Source: Opitutaceae bacterium (lineage in GTDB: Bacteria > Verrucomicrobiota > Verrucomicrobiia > Opitutales > Opitutaceae). Taken from it: a stretch of 64,000 bases of DNA. Positions within the stretch are counted from its first letter, which is position 1. Each line of letters begins with the position of its first letter. Positions 54,294 to 63,758 of this stretch are shown in pieces. The stretch is taken from the NCBI GenBank assembly GCA_015075305.1, contig JABTUS010000001.1:496001-560000 (forward strand). Reading direction: 5' to 3'. The notes under the pieces were generated by a model that was not told where the DNA came from, ran no database searches, and saw nothing but the letters and a program-made list of their open reading frames with translations. A program made the translations under genes and the position numbers.

Positions 54294-54823
54294 GTTTCTC
54301 GCTCCTTCCGAAAGCGGCTCATGTACTCCGTGCATTTGTGCACGCCGATCGTAAGCTGCGCAGAAACCGTGTGGGTGGACACACCCAGCTTTCCCGCAAT
54401 GTCCGATTGGGACAGGCCATAAACCTTGCGCAGCGTGAAAATCCGGCGGCAGCGGTCAGGCAGGGACTGAATGGCGGCGGTCAGGAGTTCGAGTTCCTGA
54501 TTACGGGCAACGCTTTCACTGACGTCGGCCGTTTCGTCACAGATGTCAAAATCCTCAATTTGCGCCCGGTCGTTCTCGCGTGCAACCTGCCGGTGCCGGG
54601 CCTGATCGAGAGCCAGGTTGCGCGCCACCGCAAACAGGAAAGCCTTTGGCGACTGCATTGGCTCCTTTTCCCGGGCCTGCAATACGCGCAGGTAAGCCTC
54701 CTGCAGGATGTCGTCAGGCTCGGCTCGGGGGAAGCGACTCTGCAGCCAGGCGCGAAGCATGGGCTCGTACGGACGCAGATGCGTCTCGAACCAACGGCTT
54801 TGCTCTGAATCCTGTGGAGGCAC
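54290..54823 (-). CDS. ECF sigma factor, FecI-like
   Basis: A 177-residue ECF sigma factor. Region 2 is visible in FPRAEPDDILQEAYLRVLQA and FLFAVARNLALDQARHRQVA; region 4 in LPDRCRRIFTLRKVYGLSQS followed by DIAGKLGVSTHTVSAQL. It is the first gene of the unit sigma-FecR-receptor-TlpA on the minus strand. The 201 bases between it and the cyclophilin gene (54824-55024) must hold both promoters; I see no clear operator. Confidence 0.92.
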   Translation of the reverse strand: MPPQDSEQSRWFETHLRPYEPMLRAWLQSRFPRAEPDDILQEAYLRVLQAREKEPMQSPKAFLFAVARNLALDQARHRQVARENDRAQIEDFDICDETADVSESVARNQELELLTAAIQSLPDRCRRIFTLRKVYGLSQSDIAGKLGVSTHTVSAQLTIGVHKCTEYMSRFRKERET

Positions 54824-55024
54824 GAAGAGAGGTCGGGTTGAGTATGGTTGATGGCGCAGATCAAATTTCTGACCATCAGCAGACTAGACGTGGCAGGAAG
54901 GAAAATACACTAAAGAAACCGTGTTGGTGGAGCGACCTGCTCTTATGGCAAAAACCTCACGCCTTGCCGCAAATCAAAGCTGGCTTGCACCTTTTGGGCG
55001 GAGGACGCTTGCTGATCGTTTTCC

Positions 55025-55546
55025 ATGAGCACTCCCATCGCGCCTGAAAACGCCATCATCACCACCAGCCACGGGGAAATGACCCTTTCGTTCTGGTCCG
55101 ACGTCGCCCCAAAGACGGTCGAGAACTTCAAGAAACTCGCCCGGGAGGGTTTCTACGATGGCACCGCATTCCACCGCATCATCAAGGGATTCATGATCCA
55201 GGGCGGCTGTCCGAATACAAAGGAGGGTGCACGCGGCATGCCGGGCACCGGCGATCCCGGCTACAAGCTCAAGGCCGAATTCAATGCAAAGCCCCATGTG
55301 CGCGGAGTCATCTCGATGGCCCGCGCGTCGGACCCGAATTCCGCAGGCTGCCAGTTTTTCATCTGCCACGGCGAAGCCCGTTTTCTCGACAGGCAGTACA
55401 CTGCCTTCGGCGAGCTCATCAGCGGCGACGACGTGCTGGAAAAAATCGCATCCGTGCCGACAAAGTCCGGTGGCGGTGGAGAGAAAAGCACGCCGATCGA
55501 ACGCATTGAGGTGAAATCAGTCCGGATAGTTCCAGCAGCGGCCTGA
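55025..55546 (+). CDS. Cyclophilin-type peptidyl-prolyl cis-trans isomerase
   Basis: A 173-residue cyclophilin without a signal peptide, hence cytoplasmic. Family blocks are VENFKKLAREGFYDGTAFHR (with the catalytic Arg), GFMIQGGCPNTKEG, NSAGCQFFICHG and LDRQYTAFGELISGDDVL. Length fits the short bacterial PpiB type with a small insertion. It stands alone and converges on the alanine dehydrogenase gene. Confidence 0.93.
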   Translation: MSTPIAPENAIITTSHGEMTLSFWSDVAPKTVENFKKLAREGFYDGTAFHRIIKGFMIQGGCPNTKEGARGMPGTGDPGYKLKAEFNAKPHVRGVISMARASDPNSAGCQFFICHGEARFLDRQYTAFGELISGDDVLEKIASVPTKSGGGGEKSTPIERIEVKSVRIVPAAA

Positions 55547-55614
55547 TCCAACGGCGCCCTTGAATCCGCTCTTCTCCTGATCCCGGTCAAGGGGCGGACC
55601 CGGTTCAGCCTGCA

Positions 55615-56709
55615 TCAAGCGGAGGCCGCTTCCAGCGCCTTCGCGACCGCGAGATTGGTGATTCTTCCCTCCCGGGTGTTCACTCCTTTCGCCAGGCCAC
55701 GATGTTCCTCCAGGGCTCGCTGCACCCCCTGTTGCGCAAGCTTCAGGACAAACGGCTCCGTCGCCTGGGTCAGAGCGATCGTCGAAGTCCGGCCGACCAG
55801 CGCCGGCATGTTCGGGACGGCATAGTGCACCACTCCGCGATGCCGATAGGTGGGCTCGTGATGCGATGTCGGACGGATCGTCTCCACGCAGCCTCCCTGG
55901 TCCACGGCAATGTCCACAACCACGCTTCCGGCACGCATGGAGGCCACCGCGGCCTTGCGCACAACAATCGGCGCCTTCGCCGCGGGGATCAAAACCGCGC
56001 CGATCAGGAGGTCAGCCGATGCCACGGATGCCTCGATATTGGACGGATTGGACAGCAGGGTGACAACACGTCCGCCGTATTCCTCCTCGATGAGTTCAAG
56101 TTTCCGGGTGTCCAGATCGAGAATGGTCACCCGCGCACCCATGCCGGAAGCCATGCGGCACGCGTGAGCCCCTGAGTTTCCCGCGCCAACGATGACCACG
56201 TGCCCGGGGGCCGTCCCGGGAATCCCTCCAAGCAGCACACCCGAACCGCCATTCTGGGATTGAAGAAAATACGCGCCGATCTGGATCGCGAGACGTCCGG
56301 CGATTTGTGACATCGGCTTCAGCAGGGGCAGCGTGCCATCCTGCGCCTCAACCGTCTCATACGCAATTCCGAGGATTCGACGCGCCAGGAGGACTCGAGT
56401 GAGCTCCGGCCCCGCGGCAAGGTGCAGGTACGTGAACAACGCCTGGCCCTCCCGAAGCCGTGTGTACTCGGATGGCAGCGGTTCCTTGACCTTCAACACG
56501 AGATCCGCGCCTTTCCAGACACGGGCCGCGCCGGACACAATCTCCGCCCCGGCATGCCGATATTCCGCATCGACAAATCCCGCGGACAGCCCCGCCCCGC
56601 GCTCCATCAGCACTGTCGCACCCATCGACACGCATCGGCGGGCAAGACTCGGCGTCAAGGCCACGCGGGTCTCCCCGTCCTTGATTTCCTTCGGCACGCC
56701 AATGACCAT
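55615..56709 (-). CDS. ald: Alanine dehydrogenase
   Basis: A 364-residue NAD-dependent enzyme that interconverts L-alanine with pyruvate and ammonia. MVIGVPKEIKDGETRVALTP is the family N-terminus, with the catalytic Lys in VLKVKEPLPSEY. The nucleotide-binding site is VVIVGAGNSGAHACRMASG, and DIAVDQGGCVETIRPTSHHE lies in the substrate region. The frame extends to 56799 but the ATG at 56709 is clearly right. It is divergent from the antiporter gene. Confidence 0.95.
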   Translation of the reverse strand: MVIGVPKEIKDGETRVALTPSLARRCVSMGATVLMERGAGLSAGFVDAEYRHAGAEIVSGAARVWKGADLVLKVKEPLPSEYTRLREGQALFTYLHLAAGPELTRVLLARRILGIAYETVEAQDGTLPLLKPMSQIAGRLAIQIGAYFLQSQNGGSGVLLGGIPGTAPGHVVIVGAGNSGAHACRMASGMGARVTILDLDTRKLELIEEEYGGRVVTLLSNPSNIEASVASADLLIGAVLIPAAKAPIVVRKAAVASMRAGSVVVDIAVDQGGCVETIRPTSHHEPTYRHRGVVHYAVPNMPALVGRTSTIALTQATEPFVLKLAQQGVQRALEEHRGLAKGVNTREGRITNLAVAKALEAASA

Positions 56710-56949
56710 GACGAGAGTCTGGCAGGCAGTCGTCCCGATGCAATCCCACAGGGGGCGTCCGCTTCTCAATGCAGAAGGCTGCCATCGTGCGGATGCCATG
56801 ATACAACCGACGCTCCAAGCGCAGCTCGAAGCACGCAGGGTCCAACCTTGCCATCATCCGGACAGGCCCCGCAAAGTGGAAACACAACACCACGGATCCG
56901 CCCACGCACCAAGGACGCGACAAATCCGAATGCGACTCCCAACACTTTC

Positions 56950-58416
56950 ATGCCCTTTTCCCTGTTAGCGACATTGGCGACCAACCCGGTGATCCCAAGA
57001 CCACTATCGGATTACGCCGATCCAGCGGGAGCGGGCCTGTGGAGCCTGCTGGCGCATCGTATTCAGGCCGATCCGCTCAATGCCGTCGCCACAGGCATCT
57101 TCCTCCTGGCGATTCTCCACACGTTCGCCGCATCGCGCTTTCAACACTGGTCACACCGGGTCAACGCGGCTCATCTCAAGGCGATCGGTCGGTCCAACCG
57201 CACCTCGGACCACAATGAGGATGGCATAGCGGATCCCGTGAGCTTCAAGGGACAGGTGCTTCACTTTCTTGGCGAAGTCGAGGCGGTCTTCGGGTTGTGG
57301 GCGATCGCGTTGCTCGTCGCGATCAGCGCCACTCATGGCCGGGACGCAGCGACTGATTACCTCAGCCATCGGGTCAACTTCACCGAACCGATGTTTGTTT
57401 TTGTCATCATGGCGCTTGCCGGCACGCGTCCGGTGCTTCGGTTTGCCGAGCAATGCCTGGCGAAGCTCGCGGGGCTCGGTGGACACCGTGTCGGCGCCTG
57501 GTGGCTTTCCGTTCTCATTGTCGCCCCCCTCCTCGGATCCTTCATCACCGAACCGGCCGCAATGACCATTGCCGCGCTTCTCCTTTCAAAGCAGTTCTAC
57601 GCACGGAATCCTTCGCCGCGGCTGGCCTATGCCACGATCGGACTGCTGTTCGTGAATGTATCCGTCGGCGGCACGCTCACCCATTTCGCAGCCCCTCCCG
57701 TGCTGATGGTTGCCGGGCCTTGGAATTGGGACACCGCCTTCATGCTCGAACACGTGGGATGGAAAGCGCTCGTGGGGATTCTTGCCGGCACCACGCTGTT
57801 CTACCTCGTGTTCCGCCGCGAGCTCCGATCACTCGACCGCACGGCCCGCCCCGAGGCGGCGGATCACGATGAGAGGCGCGCTCCCATCCCTGCATGGATC
57901 ACCCTCGTCCATCTCCTGTTCATGGGATTCTGCGTGGCGACCGCACACCACCCTCCGTTCTTCCTCGGTGCGTTTCTCTTCTTCCTCGCCTTCAGCCAGG
58001 CCACCGCACACCACCAGAGCCGCCTCGAGCTGCGCGCCCCTCTGCTCGTTGGCTTCTTCCTCGCCGGGCTCGTCATTCACGGCGGACTGCAGGGCTGGTG
58101 GATCGAGCCCGTGCTGAAAAGCCTGGACGAGGCCTCGCTCTTCGCCGGGGCCGCGGTGCTGACGGCGTTCAACGACAATGCCGCCATCACCTATCTGGCA
58201 ACGCTTGTGCCCGATTTCACCGAGCCCCTGAAGTATGCCGTGGTCACCGGCGCAGTGACGGGTGGAGGACTCACCGTCATCGCCAACGCGCCGAATCCGG
58301 CTGGACAGAACATCCTGCAGAAGCACTTCCCAACGGGGGTCAAGCCGCTGGGACTTTTTTTGGGGGCGCTTGTCCCCACCCTGGTCATCAGCGCCGTGTT
58401 TTTCCTTTTCCGGTAG
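56950..58416 (+). CDS. Putative Na+/H+ antiporter (PF07399-type)
   Basis: A 488-residue inner-membrane protein with about a dozen hydrophobic segments. Conserved stretches are FLGEVEAVFGLWAIALLVAI, GSFITEPAAMTIAALLLSKQ, NVSVGGTLTHFAAPPVLMVA and TAFNDNAAITYLATLVPDF, which match the putative Na+/H+ antiporter family related to the ArsB/NhaD ion-transporter group. The frame is open back to 56422 only because it runs antisense to alanine dehydrogenase; the ATG at 56950 starts the membrane protein. It overlaps the GH15 gene tail to tail by 29 bases. Confidence 0.85.
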   Translation: MPFSLLATLATNPVIPRPLSDYADPAGAGLWSLLAHRIQADPLNAVATGIFLLAILHTFAASRFQHWSHRVNAAHLKAIGRSNRTSDHNEDGIADPVSFKGQVLHFLGEVEAVFGLWAIALLVAISATHGRDAATDYLSHRVNFTEPMFVFVIMALAGTRPVLRFAEQCLAKLAGLGGHRVGAWWLSVLIVAPLLGSFITEPAAMTIAALLLSKQFYARNPSPRLAYATIGLLFVNVSVGGTLTHFAAPPVLMVAGPWNWDTAFMLEHVGWKALVGILAGTTLFYLVFRRELRSLDRTARPEAADHDERRAPIPAWITLVHLLFMGFCVATAHHPPFFLGAFLFFLAFSQATAHHQSRLELRAPLLVGFFLAGLVIHGGLQGWWIEPVLKSLDEASLFAGAAVLTAFNDNAAITYLATLVPDFTEPLKYAVVTGAVTGGGLTVIANAPNPAGQNILQKHFPTGVKPLGLFLGALVPTLVISAVFFLFR

Positions 58417-60853
58417 GGACCGCGGGAGCGGGTGCAGGCGTTTCCTCACCAGGACCTGCATCGACAAGCGCGACGGAGAAGTTGCGGCCCTCCCATCGAT
58501 CATCAGCCTTCCAGTGGAAGGTGAACTCGACGGTCGCGCCAGCCGCAAGGCTGTCCGTTGAAAGGTCCGCTGACCACAGATCCAGCGATGGAAATCGCGC
58601 TGCATCCACAGCATGGTTACTGGCCCATCCATCAGTCGTCCAGATCACGGCCGCCTCAGCCAGCACCACAATTCGGAGAATTTTTCCCGCAGGCATGCAG
58701 CGGATGGGATGGCGGTGACTCCAGAACTCACACGGGTTCCTCGCCCGCCTGACGACATAACGCTGGTAGGCGGGCTCGATGCGATCAAAGCAGACCCCGT
58801 CGCTCGCACTGCGCACGAGCGAAATGTACTCCGCGTGGGACCAGCACAGCGGCATCGCCGCTCCCGTCGGCCGGCCACGCCGCATGTGCGCACCCGGCAG
58901 ATCGTCGTCGTCCCAAAGCTGTTCCGTGAGCATGCCTCCCACATTGGCAAAACGCTCCATCGTGGTGATGAGGAGGGACGGATCCCGGCCCGCGGCGAGC
59001 TCGTAGTGTCCCCGCTCCCCGGTCAGGATCGGCCAGGATCGGCCGACGCCTGTGCCGTCAAAGGCGCCCCCATCATCCATCTGTCCATAGCAGTCGTGAT
59101 TGTATCGCCGCCAGCAGGGACCCTGGGGCAGATCTCGCTTCAGCACACGGTCGATGACCTCCACTGAATCGCGCACAATGGGATCCGAGGCCGGTCGGAT
59201 GCCGAGCCTCACCAAGTGCAGAAAATCACCGCCAACGACATTTCTCGCCGGATGGACCCCTCCCCCGTTGGCCACTCCCAGCATGGTCACATCGGGATTC
59301 GCATGCGGGTCGGGCGCCTGCTGGTCGGTCGGATTGATGCGGATGTAGTGGCGGCGGATGCCATCCACCAACTCGCCGCAGGTCGTCACAGTCCATTCCT
59401 CGACATGCGCGGCCAGCCAGTCCGCGTAATCGAGGACAAAGGAAGCGGTGCCCGGCTGGTCGCGACTTTCCGCAAACTCCGCCGCGCACACCAGGCCGGC
59501 GATCACCGTTGCAAGTGTTGAAGGTGAGTATCCGCTGTTTTCCTCCCAGCGGTCCTGCGCCGTGACCGGACCATTTCGAATGAGAAAACCCGCCGCACGG
59601 AATATCATGACGCTGGGGTCGAAGCGCCCCAGGGAGGTGCCCTTGTTCCGCAGCCGCCACGCCAGAAGCATGGGGGCGGCAATCTCGTCAAGCTGCACCG
59701 CGCACCAGTACGGCTCGCCATTTATCCAGCTGTTCTGCGGGAACCGGCCATCGGACATCTGGATGGATGCAAGCCAGATCAAAGCGCGCAAGGGAGTCCC
59801 GGTCTGGCCTGTCGCCAGCAGCGCTGTCGCGCTTTGCACCAGATCGCGGGTCCACACGAGATGGTACCCACCGAGGTCCCTGTCGTCCTTCGTCTCACCC
59901 CAGGGAATGCTCATCGAGGCGACCATGGCTCCCTGGAACATCTTGTCCTCATGGCAGAGAAGGACGCACCGGCTCAGGCGAAACAGGCTCCCGCCATCCG
60001 AGGTGCAGCCACTGAGATCGAACTTCGGATCCATCACCGTTCGCTGCCATTGCCGGACATACGCCTTGTGATGGGCCTCAAAGGGCTCCGCCAGCGACTG
60101 CATCAGATGCGCGACCGCGTTCTGGGAGCTTCCTCCAAACGCGACCGCGATCGTGAATTCATCTCCATCATCAAGACCAACCTCGCCCATCAGCGCGATG
60201 TTGCCATCGGTTGCCGTCGAGAACTCCCAATCCATGCGGAAATTGTCCATGAGGTCGCGCCACCCGTCGCTCTCCCCGACATAGCCGACCGAGCGTCTCA
60301 CGAAGCCGCTGCTGCTCCCCATCACCAGGTGCATGTGCTCGCGGGCTGCATGAATCAACTGGTTGCCGTCGACCTCGGAACACCAGCCGGAGTTGCCGGC
60401 ACCGCGGCCTCCGACATGCGGCGCCAGCAGCGCGTAGATGCGCAGTTTGCCGCGCAAAGCGGGATCGATGATCTCCAGCCTGGTGTGAACCAGAAGAACC
60501 GAGCGATGCGGATCGGCAAGGACATGCTTGATCACCCGGTAGCGCCCGCTCCGATCCGAATTTGTCAACCGGTAGAAGGGGCACGATGGTTCGGGCAGCT
60601 CGAGCTTGTGATCCAGATCGCGCTTCTCCTCGTGACAAAACGACTCTCCGTCGCAAACAAGAAACTGAAGATCGCGGGTGTTGGGCTGATCGACCGTCGG
60701 GTAATAGACCTCGTTGACTATGCCATGACTGAGCGTGAACCACACACGGCAACTGGTGTGATAGGCGGTCCCAAGCCCTTCCTTGGCACTCGAGGTCCAA
60801 CGCGGGTGAATGCCCGGCGCGCCAAAAGCCGGGGAGGTCGGGGATGAATTCAT
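58388..60853 (-). CDS. Glycoside hydrolase family 15 (glucoamylase/glucodextranase-like)
   Basis: An 821-residue enzyme. The N-terminal beta-sandwich (about 1-270) has AYHTSCRVWFTLSHGIVNEV and YYPTVDQPNTRDLQFLV, the usual super-sandwich of bacterial GH15 proteins; the catalytic (alpha/alpha)6 domain follows with GGYHLVWTRDLVQSATALLA, PQNSWINGEPYW and QLDEIAAPMLLAWRL. No signal peptide is seen at the ATG 60853, so it is probably cytoplasmic and releases glucose from alpha-glucans or related sugars. The frame is open to 61018, but upstream residues are not GH15-like. Confidence 0.9.
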   Translation of the reverse strand: MNSSPTSPAFGAPGIHPRWTSSAKEGLGTAYHTSCRVWFTLSHGIVNEVYYPTVDQPNTRDLQFLVCDGESFCHEEKRDLDHKLELPEPSCPFYRLTNSDRSGRYRVIKHVLADPHRSVLLVHTRLEIIDPALRGKLRIYALLAPHVGGRGAGNSGWCSEVDGNQLIHAAREHMHLVMGSSSGFVRRSVGYVGESDGWRDLMDNFRMDWEFSTATDGNIALMGEVGLDDGDEFTIAVAFGGSSQNAVAHLMQSLAEPFEAHHKAYVRQWQRTVMDPKFDLSGCTSDGGSLFRLSRCVLLCHEDKMFQGAMVASMSIPWGETKDDRDLGGYHLVWTRDLVQSATALLATGQTGTPLRALIWLASIQMSDGRFPQNSWINGEPYWCAVQLDEIAAPMLLAWRLRNKGTSLGRFDPSVMIFRAAGFLIRNGPVTAQDRWEENSGYSPSTLATVIAGLVCAAEFAESRDQPGTASFVLDYADWLAAHVEEWTVTTCGELVDGIRRHYIRINPTDQQAPDPHANPDVTMLGVANGGGVHPARNVVGGDFLHLVRLGIRPASDPIVRDSVEVIDRVLKRDLPQGPCWRRYNHDCYGQMDDGGAFDGTGVGRSWPILTGERGHYELAAGRDPSLLITTMERFANVGGMLTEQLWDDDDLPGAHMRRGRPTGAAMPLCWSHAEYISLVRSASDGVCFDRIEPAYQRYVVRRARNPCEFWSHRHPIRCMPAGKILRIVVLAEAAVIWTTDGWASNHAVDAARFPSLDLWSADLSTDSLAAGATVEFTFHWKADDRWEGRNFSVALVDAGPGEETPAPAPAVPTGKGKTRR

Positions 60854-61387
60854 CTCCACCCATGCTCGCGAAGCAAGCCGCGGGTGCAAGGCTTCCCGCG
60901 CAGCCAGGGATCTGTCGCGAATACACACTGATCCTGAAAATCGGCTCTTCCTGCACCCTCCGACAGAAGCATCATCGTTGTACCGTAAATGCCCATCCAC
61001 GAACTGCGTTTCTCTCACTCGGACCTGGCATCGTCAGCGCCTGCTCCTGCTTCGCAAGTGCGGATCCCATCCCACCAAAATTCCCGGCCGCAACTTCGGC
61101 GGATTTTCGTGCGAACATCGAAAATCAGAATCCACCCAGGCGGCATCCCATCAAGGGTGTGATAGTGGACGTGCGCACGGACAGGCAGGCACTTCCGGTC
61201 AAGCACGAAGCCATACCGGGAGTCATGCGGGCGATGACCATGACGGCAATTTGCATTAGATCGGCCTGCGTAATAATACTGCCCCCAATTCCAGGGTAAA
61301 CCCCTTTGGTGACTGGACAGTTCACCCTGGATCAGACATTGTATCGCAACTTTCCCGGTGCGATTGCGCGCTGTGTGAGAGCATGCC
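60854..61387. other. Gene-free intergenic stretch
   Basis: This stretch separates the GH15 gene from the lipoprotein gene starting at 61388. It must contain both divergent promoters. I find no convincing ORF, repeat or structured RNA in it. Confidence 0.4.
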
Positions 61388-62071
61388 GTGCCCCGGTCCC
61401 TAATCATCGCAGTTTGTCCTTGTCTCGCGCTCCTGTCATTCAGCGCGTGCAGCACCGCGCCGCAAACGACTGAACTGCCCAAGGCCGCTCCCGTTGTCGC
61501 GCCGGAATCTCCCGCGGCAAGTCTGGCGGATCAGATTCAGGAGAGCATCAAGTCCATCGACCAGATTCTGCTTCGGTATGACGCGCTGCTAACCACCGTG
61601 GAACGGCTGCCCGAAGGCAAGCCCGCGGAGAAGATCTTTGAGGAAATCGGGGCCTATATCGGTGGCGACCTCTTCGAGTCCGCAAAGGAGCCGACGTCGG
61701 ATGAGATACTCGCGCAAATCTCAAAGTCGTTCTCCTTCCCCACGCAGGTCGTCATGATCGAAACCGGTGTGCAGGCCGATCTTGTCGCCATCTCCGAACG
61801 TATCGCGAATCTCAATACACGCACCATCGACCTGGCCAGCCGCTTCGACCGGGGGCAGATGGTCCGGGAATACGCGCGCCGCGTGCGCCGCGAGCTCATG
61901 CCGCTGATGGCGCAGCTTCGCTCGATGGCTCGGGCGGACAACAGTGATCGCGAAGGCGTGGCCAGGCTTGATGAGGAGACAAAGAAGATCATCGCCACCA
62001 GCCGTCAGTCCGTGATGGCCCTCGAGCGCGAGGCGCGCAGCATCGAGAGCGAACTGGGAGTCAAGCCATGA
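61388..62071 (+). CDS. Lipoprotein with coiled-coil region
   Basis: A 227-residue protein starting at a GTG. The leader IAVCPCLALLSFSAC ends in a lipobox (LSFSAC), so Cys is the expected lipidation site. The rest is mostly helical and charged (SLADQIQESIKSIDQILLRY, RLDEETKKIIATSRQSVMAL). I do not recognise the family. Its stop overlaps the next start by 4 bases (ATGA), so it belongs with the following two genes. Confidence 0.75.
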   Translation: MPRSLIIAVCPCLALLSFSACSTAPQTTELPKAAPVVAPESPAASLADQIQESIKSIDQILLRYDALLTTVERLPEGKPAEKIFEEIGAYIGGDLFESAKEPTSDEILAQISKSFSFPTQVVMIETGVQADLVAISERIANLNTRTIDLASRFDRGQMVREYARRVRRELMPLMAQLRSMARADNSDREGVARLDEETKKIIATSRQSVMALEREARSIESELGVKP

Positions 62072-62790
62072 CCCGGAAGGCCATCGTCGTCCTAGGTTCG
62101 TCAGTCAGCGCGCTTCTTGCGATGGGAGCCGGGGTCACCTCCTACCAGCAGATGCAGCGGGAACAGCGCGAAGCATTGAAGGCAACGGTTGTCGCGATGG
62201 AGTTTTTCGACGGCACCATGGAACGCGTCAAGTCGACGATCATGCAGTCCACCGATCTGCGCGAGGATCTGCTGCGTCGGACCGATGCCCTGCTGCAGGA
62301 CACCGTGAGTTCCGAACGCGAACTGCTCGACCACAGCGCGCGTGTCGCTGAGCTCGGCAGGCGTCGCGCCGAACTCAGCCCCGAGGCGTCCCGCATTCTG
62401 GCGGAGGCGCGCGCCGGTCTCGGCCAGGCCTCCGAGGCCATGGGCAAGTGCGAAAAGATCATTCGTGAGGACAAGCTGAAAGCCAGCCAGTCCGCCCGCA
62501 TCGCCGAACAGATCCGGAGCAAGACCGAGCAGATGCAGGGTCTTCGCAACGATCTCGGCCGATTTGAAAGTCTGGTCGCCCGATGTGAGGCTCTGAACTC
62601 CAGCCTTGAGTCCTATGCGGCCCAGAATCGCGAGGCGCTCGAACGCATTCAGGCCATCAAGAAGCAGGCGGAGGAGCGCCGCGACATCCAGCGGACGCGG
62701 CAAGAGGCATCAAAGGCGGCGACAGAGCGCCTTTCCAAACTCCAAGCCGAACTCCAGCACGATCTGGAGGCTCTCCGGCCCGAGAAGTGA
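62068..62790 (+). CDS. Membrane-anchored coiled-coil protein
   Basis: A 240-residue protein with an N-terminal hydrophobic segment (IVVLGSSVSALLAMGAGVTS) and then almost continuous helical heptads rich in Glu, Arg and Lys (RREQREALKAT-like QREQREALKATVVAMEFFDG; EERRDIQRTRQEASKAATER). It probably projects a coiled coil into the periplasm next to the lipoprotein encoded upstream. No known family recognised. Confidence 0.75.
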   Translation: MTRKAIVVLGSSVSALLAMGAGVTSYQQMQREQREALKATVVAMEFFDGTMERVKSTIMQSTDLREDLLRRTDALLQDTVSSERELLDHSARVAELGRRRAELSPEASRILAEARAGLGQASEAMGKCEKIIREDKLKASQSARIAEQIRSKTEQMQGLRNDLGRFESLVARCEALNSSLESYAAQNREALERIQAIKKQAEERRDIQRTRQEASKAATERLSKLQAELQHDLEALRPEK

Positions 62791-63233
62791 ATCAGGCTGC
62801 GTGCCTCCGCGCTGCCGTGCGGGAGGGCAAACGAGGATTGTCTCAGGCCTCATGGTCTTCTGAGATGGAGCGCATGACGGACAAAGTTCAAGCATTGGTT
62901 GAGGATGCGACGCTCGATTTCACATTGGGGGAGACCGAGACGGCGCTGGCCAAGCTTGCCCGCGCCACTGCCTGCTCGCCGGACTCCTTTGAGGCCTGGC
63001 ATGCAACGGCGGAAATCAACCTTTCACTGCGCCGCCTCGACGCCGCGCTTGCGGCTGCGGAAAGAGCCTTTGCCCTTCGCAAGGGCGATCTCTTCATCAA
63101 TACAACCTTGTCGCGAATCTGGATGGAGCGTGGGGAAAAAGCTAAGGCTGAACACTTTGGAGCTCAGGCAAGAATCCTGGGCTGGAAGGATCAGCTGGCC
63201 AATCCTTCACCGGAAAAGGATGGACTCGCCTGA
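62787..63233 (+). CDS. TPR-like protein
   Basis: A 148-residue protein whose C-terminal two thirds has tetratricopeptide character: TETALAKLARATACSPDSFE, AWHATAEINLSLRRLDAALA, and AERAFALRKGDLFINTTLSR. The GTG at 62787 overlaps the previous stop; an ATG at 62865 (MERMTDKVQ) is an alternative start that matches the conserved start of the TPR part. It completes a lipoprotein/coiled-coil/TPR trio that looks like an envelope complex of unknown function. Confidence 0.65.
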   Translation: MNQAACLRAAVREGKRGLSQASWSSEMERMTDKVQALVEDATLDFTLGETETALAKLARATACSPDSFEAWHATAEINLSLRRLDAALAAAERAFALRKGDLFINTTLSRIWMERGEKAKAEHFGAQARILGWKDQLANPSPEKDGLA

Positions 63234-63475
63234 CGCGGGATTCGTCGAACCGATGCGCGGAACGGTTCCCGCTCTTGACAAGCTCGAACTTACCCTGGCC
63301 CTGGCTGTCGGTGCTGATCGCGATCGAAAGACGCTTCAGCTTCGTCGGGAATGAAGATCGGGAGCGACTTCCCTGGGTGGTGATTCAATTCGTACTGGGC
63401 CTGTGCCTTCACTGAGCGGTTAAGTGAGTTGAAAGTCGTGGACATCGCCGGCGACACCAGCCTAATGTTCGGTGC

Positions 63476-63718
63476 ATGTCTTCGCCGGATACCAAATTTC
63501 CCGTTACAGCAGTGAGTCTGGTTGTGGATGCCATTCTCGTGATCGGATTCTTTCTGCTCATGCTCTGGGTTGTGGAATCCCATGTCCCCTCCACGGATCC
63601 AAAGATGATTCTGCTCTGGGGTGCCTTGGGCTCGGCATGCCTAACCGGAGTGTTCTGGCTGGCCTTGCAGATGTTTCGCGTCGTCCTGCAGGCGCAGCGC
63701 CAGCAGAAGAGGAAGTAA
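63476..63718 (+). CDS. Small two-helix membrane protein
   Basis: An 80-residue protein with two hydrophobic segments (VSLVVDAILVIGFFLLMLWV and LLWGALGSACLTGVFWLALQ) and a basic tail (QAQRQQKRK). Family not recognised. The 242 bases before it (63234-63475) hold no supported gene. It precedes the MntR-like gene by 40 bases. Confidence 0.65.
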   Translation: MSSPDTKFPVTAVSLVVDAILVIGFFLLMLWVVESHVPSTDPKMILLWGALGSACLTGVFWLALQMFRVVLQAQRQQKRK

Positions 63719-63758
63719 CGCGTTGACTCAGGTGATCGCGGCACCCGAATTTGCCTGA

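Noticed and set aside
56422-56949. N-terminal extension of the antiporter
   Set aside because: These codons are antisense to alanine dehydrogenase and non-hydrophobic; the membrane protein starts at 56950.
63234-63475. Possible short genes
   Set aside because: Only short overlapping frames on both strands with no start context or recognisable sequence.
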